From contig JAGPBG010000078.1 of assembly GCA_018063485.1 (NCBI GenBank), positions 1 to 8,538 on the forward strand: a DNA stretch of 8,538 bases, read 5' to 3'. Both the position numbers and the translations under genes were made by a program. Origin of the DNA: Cypionkella sp. GTDB lineage: Bacteria; Pseudomonadota; Alphaproteobacteria; Rhodobacterales; Rhodobacteraceae. The notes below the pieces were generated by a model. The model saw nothing but the letters and a program-made list of their open reading frames with translations. It made no database searches and was not told the DNA's origin. Below, piece by piece: positions 1 through 5,883 of this stretch (position 1 is its first letter; each line of letters opens with the position of its first letter).

Positions 1-131
1 ATGATCTCATCAATCGGGCTGCCGGGGGCGAGATGCAGATCAATGATTTCATCGCGCAGCACGTCATAGACATGCTTTACACCAGAGCCGCGTTTGCGGT
101 CATTGGCAGGGGGCGCAGAGGGCTTGTGCAT
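1..131 (-). CDS. hypR: GntR-family transcriptional regulator, N-terminal fragment (HypR-like)
   Basis: Read on the minus strand from the ATG at 131, this gives 43 residues before the window edge. After a basic, low-complexity lead (residues 1-20), residues 21-43 read VYDVLRDEIIDLHLAPGSPI followed by DEI. That is the first helix of a GntR winged helix-turn-helix domain, with the usual pattern Y-x-x-LR-x-x-I-x-x-x-x-x-x-PG-x-x-x-x-E. An AAGGA ribosome binding site lies 8 nt upstream (AAGGATCACAG-ATG). The effector domain is outside the window, so the FCD/FadR subfamily is inferred only from context. It is divergent from the deaminase gene. In S. meliloti the GntR-type HypR controls the hydroxyproline genes, so it is the natural candidate to bind the operator-like repeats at 2528 and 4219. 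The fold call is fairly firm; the symbol rests on context. Confidence 0.85.
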   Translation of the reverse strand, partial: MHKPSAPPANDRKRGSGVKHVYDVLRDEIIDLHLAPGSPIDEI

Positions 132-156
132 CTGTGATCCTTTTTGTCGGGCAAGG

Positions 157-183
157 ATTATGCCGGATTGCGGGCCGGATCAA
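157..183 (-). promoter_or_regulatory. Possible promoter of the GntR regulator gene
   Basis: On the minus strand, TTGATC (183-178) and CATAAT (162-157) resemble -35 and -10 hexamers, with 4/6 and 5/6 matches. The spacer is 15 bp, shorter than the preferred 17. The start site would fall about 20 nt before the regulator ATG at 131. This is pattern matching only. Confidence 0.25.
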
Positions 184-219
184 GGGTTTGCGCCGGTTTT
201 CACCGCACCGCATTTTCTG

Positions 220-248
220 TCGACAAGAAAAATACAATGCGCTATGCT
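220..248 (+). promoter_or_regulatory. Possible sigma70-type promoter of the deaminase gene
   Basis: TCGACA (220-225, 5/6 match to TTGACA) and TATGCT (243-248, 4/6 match to TATAAT) are separated by exactly 17 bp. Transcription would start near 255 and leave a leader of about 80 nt before the ATG at 336. The -35 lies inside a near-palindrome, TTTTCTGTCGACAAGAAAA (213-231), which could be a regulator site. This is a motif-based suggestion without experimental support. Confidence 0.35.
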
Positions 249-335
249 GGCGGGAGAATTTCAGTGGGAATCACCTGAACGTCGAGCAGTTTGCGAACGG
301 CGGACGGTGCAACAGATGTTGAAAAGGAAACCGTG

Positions 336-1286
336 ATGACGTCCAATATTTTTTCAGGAACCGTGCCCGCTCTGATGACGCCTTGCAAGGCGGATCGTAG
401 CCCGGATTTTGACGCTTTGGTGCGCAAGGCCAAGGAACTTGTAGCGGCAGGGATGTCGGCAGTGGTTTACTGCGGCTCAATGGGCGACTGGCCGCTGCTG
501 TCTGATGCACAGCGGATGGAAGGCGTGGAGCGTCTGGTCAAGGCCGGGCTTAAGGTAATTGTCGGCACTGGGGCGGTCAACTCGGCCAAGGCCGTCGAAC
601 ATGCCGCCCACGCGCAAAAGGTCGGCGCACATGGCTTGATGGTGATCCCGCGGGTCTTGTCGCGCGGCACTTCGGTTCCCGCCCAGCGCGCGCATTTCAA
701 GGCCATTCTGGCCGCCGCCCCTGATCTGCCTGCGGTGATCTACAACAGCCCCCATTACGGCTTTGCCACCCGCGCTGATCTCTTTGCCGAATTGCGCCGT
801 GACCACAAGAACCTGATCGGCTTCAAGGAATTCGGCGGTGCCGATGATATGACCTATGCCGCCCAGTTCATCACCAGCCGTGACGATGAAGTCACGCTGA
901 TGATCGGCGTGGATACCACCGTGGTGCACGGATTTGTAAACAGCGGCGCGACCGGGGCGATCACCGGGATCGGCAACGTGTTCCCCAAGGAAATCCTCAA
1001 TCTGGTGGCGCTGTGCAAAGCTGCCGCCAAGGGTGATGTGATGTCACGCCAGCGCGCGCAAGAGTTGGAATCTGCCTTGGCGGTGTTGTCGGCTTTTGAC
1101 GTAGGCGTTGATCTGGTTCTGTATTTCAAGCATCTGATGGTGCTGAATGGTGATGCCGAATACGCGCTGCATTTCAACGAAACCGATGTGTTGTCGGACA
1201 GCCAGCGCGGCTTTGCCGAATCGCAATATCATCTCTTCCGCAAATGGTATGCGGAATGGTCAAAACTTCCCGGTGCGGTTGCTTAA
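336..1286 (+). CDS. hypD: Delta1-pyrroline-4-hydroxy-2-carboxylate deaminase (DHDPS/NAL family)
   Basis: A 316-residue (beta/alpha)8 aldolase-type protein of the dihydrodipicolinate synthase/N-acetylneuraminate lyase family. It is predicted to deaminate the cyclic imine made from cis-4-hydroxy-D-proline, giving alpha-ketoglutarate semialdehyde and ammonia in the cytoplasm. The Schiff-base lysine is Lys164 in GFKEFGG and the assisting tyrosine is Tyr136 in VIYNSP. The usual GTTGE loop of DHDPS is replaced by CGSMGDWP (residues 46-53), which argues against a lysine-biosynthesis role and matches my recollection of hydroxyproline-locus homologues. The ATG at 336 is chosen because AAAAGGAAA lies 6-14 nt upstream; an in-frame ATG at 291 would add 15 residues without family similarity. 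The gene has its own terminator and is probably monocistronic. The family is certain. The specific reaction comes from the neighbouring aldehyde dehydrogenase, FAD enzyme and epimerase. Confidence 0.92.
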   Translation: MTSNIFSGTVPALMTPCKADRSPDFDALVRKAKELVAAGMSAVVYCGSMGDWPLLSDAQRMEGVERLVKAGLKVIVGTGAVNSAKAVEHAAHAQKVGAHGLMVIPRVLSRGTSVPAQRAHFKAILAAAPDLPAVIYNSPHYGFATRADLFAELRRDHKNLIGFKEFGGADDMTYAAQFITSRDDEVTLMIGVDTTVVHGFVNSGATGAITGIGNVFPKEILNLVALCKAAAKGDVMSRQRAQELESALAVLSAFDVGVDLVLYFKHLMVLNGDAEYALHFNETDVLSDSQRGFAESQYHLFRKWYAEWSKLPGAVA

Positions 1287-1295
1287 ACGCCCTGG

Positions 1296-1330
1296 CAAAG
1301 GCCCCGCGATTGTCGGGGCCTTTGTTTTTT
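1296..1330 (+). terminator. Rho-independent terminator after the deaminase gene
   Basis: A perfect 11-bp stem pairs CAAAGGCCCCG (1296-1306) with CGGGGCCTTTG (1314-1324) around a 7-nt loop, followed by six T residues (1325-1330). It begins 10 nt after the TAA at 1284-1286. On the opposite strand the stem is not followed by a T run, so it is mainly a plus-strand terminator. Confidence 0.92.
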
Positions 1331-1334
1331 GGAG

Positions 1335-1436
1335 CGGGTTGCGTTGGAGTGAAGTCACCTCGCAACCCGAACGCGTTTGCAAATCCGATAGCTGCCTCGG
1401 GTTGCGAGGTGAATAGATGTTCTGATTGAACGCAAC
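1335..1436. repeat. Alternating inverted repeats in the convergent intergenic gap
   Basis: The gap between the convergent deaminase and reductase genes holds a perfect 16-bp inverted repeat, TCACCTCGCAACCCGA (1355-1370) and TCGGGTTGCGAGGTGA (1397-1412), with a 26-nt spacer. Its core occurs two more times. CGGGTTGCG at 1335-1343 can pair with 1361-1369, and GTTGCGTT at 1338-1345 is complementary to AACGCAAC at 1429-1436. GTTGCG therefore appears four times in alternating orientation (1338, 1361, 1401, 1431). No T run follows on either strand, so a classical intrinsic terminator is unlikely. A REP-like element, an mRNA-end stabiliser for either gene, or a Rho-independent end without U tract are the options. 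Confidence 0.75.
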
Positions 1437-1441
1437 GCGCA

Positions 1442-2491
1442 CTAGTTCACCGCCTCAAGGCCAAGATCGTGCAGACGTTCCAGTTGCACCACCTCGGCAG
1501 CGGTCAGATGGATGCCTTCGGCGGCCGAGCGCACGCGCGCGGCAAAGCGGCGTTGGGACGGCAGACGTGCGCCTTGGCCAACAATCGCCTCCAACAGGGT
1601 TTCGGCACGGTTCAGAGTGGCAGCTCCTTTGGGGCCCGCAAATTTTTCCGGGCAAAATGCGAGGATCAATTCGCCATGGCGCGGAGCAACGGTGGTGATA
1701 CCGCCCAGAAACTCCAGCGCCTCGGGGCTGATCATATCGCCGATCATCACGCCTGCCAGCAGTTCGATCATGGTGGAAATCGCCGAGCCTTTATGGCCCC
1801 CGAACGGCAGCAAAGCCCCTGCGAGGGCCTCGGTCGGGTCAGTGGTGGGGTTTTCATCGGGGCCAATGGCCCAGCCCTCGGGCAGTTGAGTGCCCGCGCG
1901 GCGGTGCAGTTCGACCTCGCCACGCGCGGCAACCGAGGTAGCGAAGTCAAACACATAGGGGGTCTGATCGCCGCGCGGCCAGCCGAAGGCGAAAGGATTG
2001 GTGCCCAGAAGTGGCTTGGTGCCGCCGATAGGTGCCACCGTAGCATAGCTGGGACACATCGCCATGGCGGCAAGACCTTGGGCGGTGAGGGTTTCGATTT
2101 CCGGCCAGAGCGCAGAAAAATGCGTGCAATCATTGATCACAAGCGCGGCCAAACCCAAGTCGCGGGCGCGCTCGGCCAGAGCAGGCACGGCCATATCAAA
2201 GGCCGCATTGGCAAAACCGCCCTTGGCGTCAGCGCGCACAATGGCAGAGTCATCTCGGGTGAGAACCGGCACCGCATCAGGCACCACCTTGCCCAGTTTC
2301 AACGTGCGCAAACAGCCCTCAATCCGGTAGATCCCGTGCGATTTGCAGGCGTCGCGCTCGCCTGCTACAATCACCTGAGCCATTGGGGCGGCCTGGATGG
2401 CCGAGAAGCCTGCCCTCAGGAAGATTTGCTCGACCCAAGCGCCCAATTCGGCGACAGTCAGGGTTTTTGCAAAGAGCATGGAGCCAGTCAT
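1442..2491 (-). CDS. hypS: Malate/L-lactate dehydrogenase-family reductase, probable delta1-pyrroline-2-carboxylate reductase
   Basis: A 349-residue NAD(P)H-dependent oxidoreductase of the Ldh_2 (malate/L-lactate/ureidoglycolate dehydrogenase) family. Recognisable parts are the catalytic SHGIYRIEG segment (residues 51-59, His52 and Arg56), the HFSALW segment (124-129), the nucleotide-binding GTNPFAF motif (163-169) and PFGGHKGSA (229-237). S. meliloti HypS, from the hydroxyproline cluster, reduces pyrroline-2-carboxylate to L-proline with NADPH; I infer the same role here. With the FAD dehydrogenase it would allow D-proline use. The start at 2491 has GGAAGG about 9 nt upstream; the reading frame stays open for 52 more codons, but that extension crosses the operator-bearing region and lacks family character. 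It is divergent from the aldehyde dehydrogenase and shares its operator region. Alternatives within the family are piperideine-2-carboxylate reductase or a true 2-hydroxyacid dehydrogenase. Confidence 0.85.
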   Translation of the reverse strand: MTGSMLFAKTLTVAELGAWVEQIFLRAGFSAIQAAPMAQVIVAGERDACKSHGIYRIEGCLRTLKLGKVVPDAVPVLTRDDSAIVRADAKGGFANAAFDMAVPALAERARDLGLAALVINDCTHFSALWPEIETLTAQGLAAMAMCPSYATVAPIGGTKPLLGTNPFAFGWPRGDQTPYVFDFATSVAARGEVELHRRAGTQLPEGWAIGPDENPTTDPTEALAGALLPFGGHKGSAISTMIELLAGVMIGDMISPEALEFLGGITTVAPRHGELILAFCPEKFAGPKGAATLNRAETLLEAIVGQGARLPSQRRFAARVRSAAEGIHLTAAEVVQLERLHDLGLEAVN

Positions 2492-2525
2492 TTCTGCGTT
2501 CCTTCCGTCTGGGAGGTTGTCAATT

Positions 2526-2546
2526 CTGCATACAATTTGTATACAG
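2526..2546. promoter_or_regulatory. GntR-type operator, copy 1 (between hypS and hypH)
   Basis: CTGCATACAATTTGTATACAG-type sequence: a 21-bp inverted repeat centred on T2536, 10 bp per arm with a single mismatched pair. The 18-mer GCATACAATTTGTATACA (2528-2545) recurs at 4219-4236 with only the two central bases changed to AA. The right part contains the self-complementary octamer TGTATACA typical of FadR/FCD-class GntR sites, and a one-mismatch copy, TGCATACA, sits 11 bp upstream. The site lies 37 bp before the reductase ATG (minus strand) and 79 bp before the aldehyde dehydrogenase ATG (plus strand), so one site could control both divergent units. I could not place convincing -35/-10 pairs around it. 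Confidence 0.78.
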
Positions 2547-2624
2547 TCATGAAGGCGGGAAGCAACCCCAAGGGCGGCTTTCAGATCGGTTTTGGACTTT
2601 GGTTTCCAATAAAGGAATGAAAAG

Positions 2625-4142
2625 ATGACTTTTACCCCACATGGCAAACATCTGATCGCAGGCGAATGTGTAGGCGGTGCGGCGCAGTTTCAATCCGAAC
2701 CTGCCACCGGCCCGGCCCATAGCTTTAGCGTTGGCACAGTCGATCTGGTCAATCGCGCCTGTGTTGCGGCGCAAGACGCGTTCTGGAGCTATGCCTATAC
2801 CAGCCGCGAGGATCGGGCCGCGTTCTTGAACGCAATTGCCGATGAAATCGACGCAAGGGCAGATGCAATCACCGAAATCGGCTCGCAGGAAACCGGGCTG
2901 CCCACCGCCCGGCTGATCGGTGAGCGCGGGCGCACCGTGGGGCAGTTGCGGCTGTTTGCGGCGCATATCTTGCAAGATGGCTATCTTGACCGGCGCCATG
3001 ACGCGGCCCAGCCTGATCGCACACCCGCGCCACGCCCGGAAATCGTGATGATGCAGCAACCGATTGGCCCGGTTGCGGTGTTTGGCGCATCGAACTTCCC
3101 GCTGGCGTTCTCGGTGGCCGGGGGCGACACGGCGGCGGCTCTGGCGGCGGGTTGCCCGGTGGTGGTCAAGGGTCATTCGGCGCATCCGGGGACGGGTGAG
3201 ATTGTGGCCGAGGCGATCAAGGCGGCGGTCGAGCAGTGTGGCCTGTCGGGTGGGGTGTTTTCGCTGATCCAAGGCGGGCGGCGCGATGTGGGCCAGTCTT
3301 TGGTGCAGCATCCGGCGATCAAGGCAGTGGGCTTTACCGGCAGTCTGGCCGGAGGGCGCGCGCTGTTTGATCTGTGCGCTGCACGCTCCGAGCCGATCCC
3401 GTTCTTTGGCGAGTTGGGTTCGGTCAACCCGATGTTTGTGTTGCCGCAAGCGATGGCTGCGCGGGCCGAGGCGATTGCAACCGGTTGGGCCGGGTCTTTG
3501 ACCATGGGCGCCGGGCAGTTTTGCACCAATCCGGGGATTGCCGTGGTACTGGAAGGCCCGCAGGCAGATCGGTTTACCGGGGTGATGGCAGGCGCATTGG
3601 AAAAGGTGGCGCCGCAGGTGATGCTGACACGGGGAATTGCGCAGGCCTATCATGATGGTGTGGCGCGGATGACGGGCAGCAATTCGGTGGAGACGGTCTT
3701 TTGTGGCACATCCGAAGGCCGCAGCGCCGCCCCCGCCCTGTTTCAAACGACAGCCGCGCGATTCATGGCTGATCACAGCCTTGCCGCCGAGGTGTTCGGG
3801 CCGCTGGGCCTGATCATTCGCGCCGGATCAGTGGCGGAAATGCTCGCCTTGGCCAAGGGCTTTGAGGGCCAATTGACCGCAACTCTGCACATGGATGCGG
3901 GCGATCTTGAGGCGGCTCTGCCCTTGCGCCGGGTATTGGAACACAAGGCCGGGCGAGTGCTGGTGAACGGATTTCCGACCGGGGTGGAAGTGGTTGATTC
4001 GATGGTGCATGGCGGGCCCTATCCCGCGAGCACCAATTTCGGCGCAACCTCTGTGGGCACCCTGTCGATTCGGCGTTTTCTGCGCCCGGTGGCCTATCAA
4101 AACCTGCCAAGCGCACTGTTGCCGGTGGATATTGCCACCTGA
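2625..4142 (+). CDS. hypH: Alpha-ketoglutarate semialdehyde dehydrogenase (2,5-dioxopentanoate dehydrogenase)
   Basis: A 505-residue NAD(P)+-dependent aldehyde dehydrogenase that should oxidise alpha-ketoglutarate semialdehyde, the product of the deaminase, to alpha-ketoglutarate. All catalytic elements are visible: Asn157 in GASNFPLAFS, Lys182 in VVKGHSAHPGT, the general base Glu263 in FFGELGSVNP and the nucleophile Cys300 in GAGQFCTNPG. EVFGPLG at 389-395 is a further family motif. The KGHSAHPGT and FFGELGSVNP variants are those of the ketoglutarate-semialdehyde type rather than the usual KPSE and ELGGK-type motifs. The ATG at 2625 has AAAGGA at 2611-2616, 8 nt upstream. It is divergent from the reductase, follows operator copy 1 and is closed by a hairpin before the transporter operon. 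The family is certain; substrate assignment is supported by motif type and locus. Confidence 0.93.
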   Translation: MTFTPHGKHLIAGECVGGAAQFQSEPATGPAHSFSVGTVDLVNRACVAAQDAFWSYAYTSREDRAAFLNAIADEIDARADAITEIGSQETGLPTARLIGERGRTVGQLRLFAAHILQDGYLDRRHDAAQPDRTPAPRPEIVMMQQPIGPVAVFGASNFPLAFSVAGGDTAAALAAGCPVVVKGHSAHPGTGEIVAEAIKAAVEQCGLSGGVFSLIQGGRRDVGQSLVQHPAIKAVGFTGSLAGGRALFDLCAARSEPIPFFGELGSVNPMFVLPQAMAARAEAIATGWAGSLTMGAGQFCTNPGIAVVLEGPQADRFTGVMAGALEKVAPQVMLTRGIAQAYHDGVARMTGSNSVETVFCGTSEGRSAAPALFQTTAARFMADHSLAAEVFGPLGLIIRAGSVAEMLALAKGFEGQLTATLHMDAGDLEAALPLRRVLEHKAGRVLVNGFPTGVEVVDSMVHGGPYPASTNFGATSVGTLSIRRFLRPVAYQNLPSALLPVDIAT

Positions 4143-4166
4143 ACAAGGCGGCAAAAGTCAGGATTG

Positions 4167-4195
4167 CAAAGGCCCGGCGCTCTGCCGGGCCTTTG
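4167..4195 (+). terminator. Hairpin terminator after the aldehyde dehydrogenase gene
   Basis: A perfect 12-bp stem pairs CAAAGGCCCGGC (4167-4178) with GCCGGGCCTTTG (4184-4195) around the loop GCTCT. It begins 25 nt after the TGA at 4140-4142. The following bases are TGCTATCT rather than a T run, so termination may be partial. The arms resemble those of the terminator at 1296-1324 (shared GCAAAGGCCC and GGGCCTTTG). Confidence 0.75.
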
Positions 4196-4218
4196 TGCTA
4201 TCTATGTGCCGAATTTTA

Positions 4219-4236
4219 GCATACAAAATGTATACA
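4219..4236. promoter_or_regulatory. GntR-type operator, copy 2 (before the transporter operon)
   Basis: GCATACAAAATGTATACA matches the 18-mer at 2528-2545 at 16 of 18 positions; only the central TT/AA differs. ATACA and TGTAT form inverted arms around AAA, and the octamer TGTATACA is present at 4229-4236. It lies between the terminator hairpin of the aldehyde dehydrogenase gene and the ATG of the binding protein, 90 nt upstream of that ATG. This places the transporter/oxidase/epimerase operon under the same predicted regulator as hypS and hypH. Confidence 0.78.
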
Positions 4237-4326
4237 AGAGTGGATTTTCTATTGATTCACCACCAAGCTGCACTCATAGTTTGCCCACGGAGCAACAATC
4301 AAAACTGCCACCTATGGGAGAGAACG

Positions 4327-5133
4327 ATGAAAAAATCGCTGATTGCAAGCGGACTGCTGGCTGCCACCTGCCTCGCTTCAACTGCCTATGCCGACAAGCT
4401 GGATGATATCATGGCCTCGGGCACGCTGCGCTGCGCCGTGGTTCTGGATTTCCCGCCGATGGGGTCGCGTGATGCCAACAATGAGCCTATCGGCTTTGAC
4501 GTTGACTATTGCAACGATCTGGCCAAGGCGTTGGGTGTGACGGCTGAAATCGTCGAAACACCCTTCCCCGACCGTATTCCGGCACTGGTTTCGGGCCGGG
4601 TTGACGTCGGCGTTGCCTCGACCTCCGACACGCTGGAGCGGGCCAAGACTGCCGGTTTCACTATCCCCTATTTCGCCTTCAAAAACGTGGTTCTGACCCG
4701 TGAAGACGCCGGGGTTGCCGATTTCGACAGCCTGAAAGGCCATACCGTTGGTTCGGTTTCCGGCACCTATGAGGCGATTGCGCTGGAAAACAACGTCAAG
4801 GAATGGGCCGCGGGCAGCTTCCGCCCCTATCAGACCCAGGCCGATGTGTTCCTGGCACTGTCGCAAGGCCAGATCGACGCCACGGTTGTAACCTCGACGG
4901 TCGCCGGTGCGATTGTGGCTTCGGGGCAGTATCCGGGACTGGTCATCAAGGGCGACGCACCCTATGATATCGACTATGTGGCGCTGATCGCGCTGCGCAA
5001 TGAATATGGCCTGCTGAACTATCTTGATCTGTTCATCAACCAGCAGGTTCGCACCGGACGCTATCAGGAACTTTATGGCAAGTGGGTGGGTGGCGATGCT
5101 CCTGATCTCACGGTTTCCAAAGTTTACCGCTGA
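4327..5133 (+). CDS. Amino-acid ABC transporter, periplasmic substrate-binding protein
   Basis: A 268-residue solute-binding protein of family 3 (SBP_bac_3), predicted to capture hydroxyproline, and perhaps D-proline, in the periplasm. Residues 1-22 form a Sec signal peptide: MKK, a hydrophobic stretch, then a likely cleavage after AYA before DKLDDIM. The mature part has the family signature GFDVDYCNDLAKALG (56-70), then GRVDVGVASTSDTLERA (90-106), where family-3 proteins contact the amino acid backbone, and a second-lobe GQIDATVV segment (181-188). Two cysteines (Cys36, Cys62) could form a disulfide. GGGAG at 4316-4320 is the ribosome binding site, 6 nt before the ATG; a frame extending upstream to 3994 runs through the preceding gene and is not used. 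It corresponds to the binding protein of the S. meliloti hypMNPQ system. The ligand is inferred from the operon. Confidence 0.9.
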   Translation: MKKSLIASGLLAATCLASTAYADKLDDIMASGTLRCAVVLDFPPMGSRDANNEPIGFDVDYCNDLAKALGVTAEIVETPFPDRIPALVSGRVDVGVASTSDTLERAKTAGFTIPYFAFKNVVLTREDAGVADFDSLKGHTVGSVSGTYEAIALENNVKEWAAGSFRPYQTQADVFLALSQGQIDATVVTSTVAGAIVASGQYPGLVIKGDAPYDIDYVALIALRNEYGLLNYLDLFINQQVRTGRYQELYGKWVGGDAPDLTVSKVYR

Positions 5134-5154
5134 TCGCGCATCTTACCTGACAAG

Positions 5155-5180
5155 TTCAGGGGGCCTTTTGGTCCCCTGAA
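5155..5180 (+). promoter_or_regulatory. Intercistronic stem-loop between binding protein and permease
   Basis: TTCAGGGGGCC (5155-5165) pairs with GGTCCCCTGAA (5170-5180) over 11 bp, including one G-U pair, around a TTTT loop. No T run follows. Such structures after binding-protein genes commonly protect the upstream mRNA or partly terminate transcription, giving more binding protein than membrane components. That role here is an inference. Confidence 0.65.
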
Positions 5181-5207
5181 TGAAATGACTCCAGCCATAG
5201 GATGTCG

Positions 5208-5873
5208 ATGTTCAATTATACTTTCCAATGGCGCCAAGCCCTGCGCGCCTTGCCGCAGATGCTGGATGGTGCGGTCGTCACCCTTCAGATCTCGGTTCTT
5301 TCGATGCTGATCGGGATTGCTCTGGCAGTGTTTCTGGCACTTGGGCGCAACTCGAAATCACGTTGGTTGAACGCTCCGGCAACGGCTTGGGTTGAGGTTG
5401 CGCGCAACACGCCAGCGCTGTTTCAGATCTATATGGCGCATTTCGGATTGGGCACTTTCGGCATTCATCTCAGCCCCTATCTGTCTTTGCTGATCGGGAT
5501 CATTTTCAACAATGCGGGCTATCTGGCCGAAACCTTTCGTGGCGCGCTGCGGGCCATTCCTCAAACCCAGGTGCGGGCAGCACGCTCGCTGGGGATGGGG
5601 CAAGTGCAGGCGTTCAGGCTGATCGTGATGCCGCAGATGTTCCGCATCGCGTTTTTGCCGACCACGAATCAGATGGTTTGGGCGATTTTGATGACCTCGC
5701 TGGGTGTGACAGTGGGCATGAACACCGATCTGGCAGGGATCACGCAGGATCTGAATGTGCGCAGTTTCCGCACCTTTGAATTCTTCGCTTTGGCTGCGGT
5801 GATCTACTATGTGATCGCCAAAATCGTCACACTTGGCGCAAGGCTGCTGGCCTCGCGTCTGTTCCGGTATTGA
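5208..5873 (+). CDS. Amino-acid ABC transporter permease (HisM/HisQ type), first subunit
   Basis: A 221-residue inner-membrane protein of the polar amino acid transporter permease family. Hydrophobic segments are visible at about residues 22-46, 68-80, 90-105, 140-172 and 190-212. The cytoplasmic EAA loop that contacts the ATPase is AETFRGALRAIPQ (107-119) continuing to VRAARSLGMG (122-131). RNTPALFQIY (66-75) is another family signature. Two starts are possible two codons apart. The ATG at 5208 is preferred because AGGA (5199-5202) lies 5 nt upstream; the ATG at 5202 has no spaced Shine-Dalgarno. It pairs with the next gene, both encoding half of a heterodimeric channel. Substrate specificity is set by the binding protein and is inferred to be hydroxyproline. 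Confidence 0.9.
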   Translation: MFNYTFQWRQALRALPQMLDGAVVTLQISVLSMLIGIALAVFLALGRNSKSRWLNAPATAWVEVARNTPALFQIYMAHFGLGTFGIHLSPYLSLLIGIIFNNAGYLAETFRGALRAIPQTQVRAARSLGMGQVQAFRLIVMPQMFRIAFLPTTNQMVWAILMTSLGVTVGMNTDLAGITQDLNVRSFRTFEFFALAAVIYYVIAKIVTLGARLLASRLFRY

Positions 5874-5883
5874 GGGGATCGGC

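Noticed and set aside
232..248. Third copy of the GCATACAANNTGTATACA operator upstream of the deaminase
   Set aside because: Only ATACAA matches; the second half does not fit at the required spacing.
336..1286. Lysine-biosynthesis dihydrodipicolinate synthase (dapA)
   Set aside because: The GTTGE loop is absent, the neighbours are hydroxyproline enzymes and no lysine gene is nearby.
1442..2491. True malate or lactate dehydrogenase
   Set aside because: The family name is historical; the locus points to a cyclic imine reductase. It stays a formal alternative without an assay.
1469..2620. Long plus-strand open frame of about 383 codons opposite the reductase gene
   Set aside because: It has no known motif and is exactly antisense to a well-supported Ldh_2-family gene with a good ribosome binding site.
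2617..2628. Three-codon reading frame ATG AAA AGA TGA overlapping the aldehyde dehydrogenase start
   Set aside because: Too short to be a leader peptide with any specific codon signal; its ATG probably lies by chance between the ribosome binding site and the true start.
2547..3776. Long open frame of about 409 codons on the minus strand, opposite the aldehyde dehydrogenase gene
   Set aside because: It is rich in Arg, His, Pro and Gln with no recognisable domain, and the plus strand encodes a complete dehydrogenase with all catalytic residues. High G+C makes such antisense frames common.
4360..4371. Lipobox in the binding-protein signal peptide (Leu-Ala-Ala-Thr-Cys)
   Set aside because: The residue before the cysteine is Thr rather than Gly, Ala or Ser, and a good signal peptidase I site (AYA) follows, so a soluble periplasmic protein is more likely.
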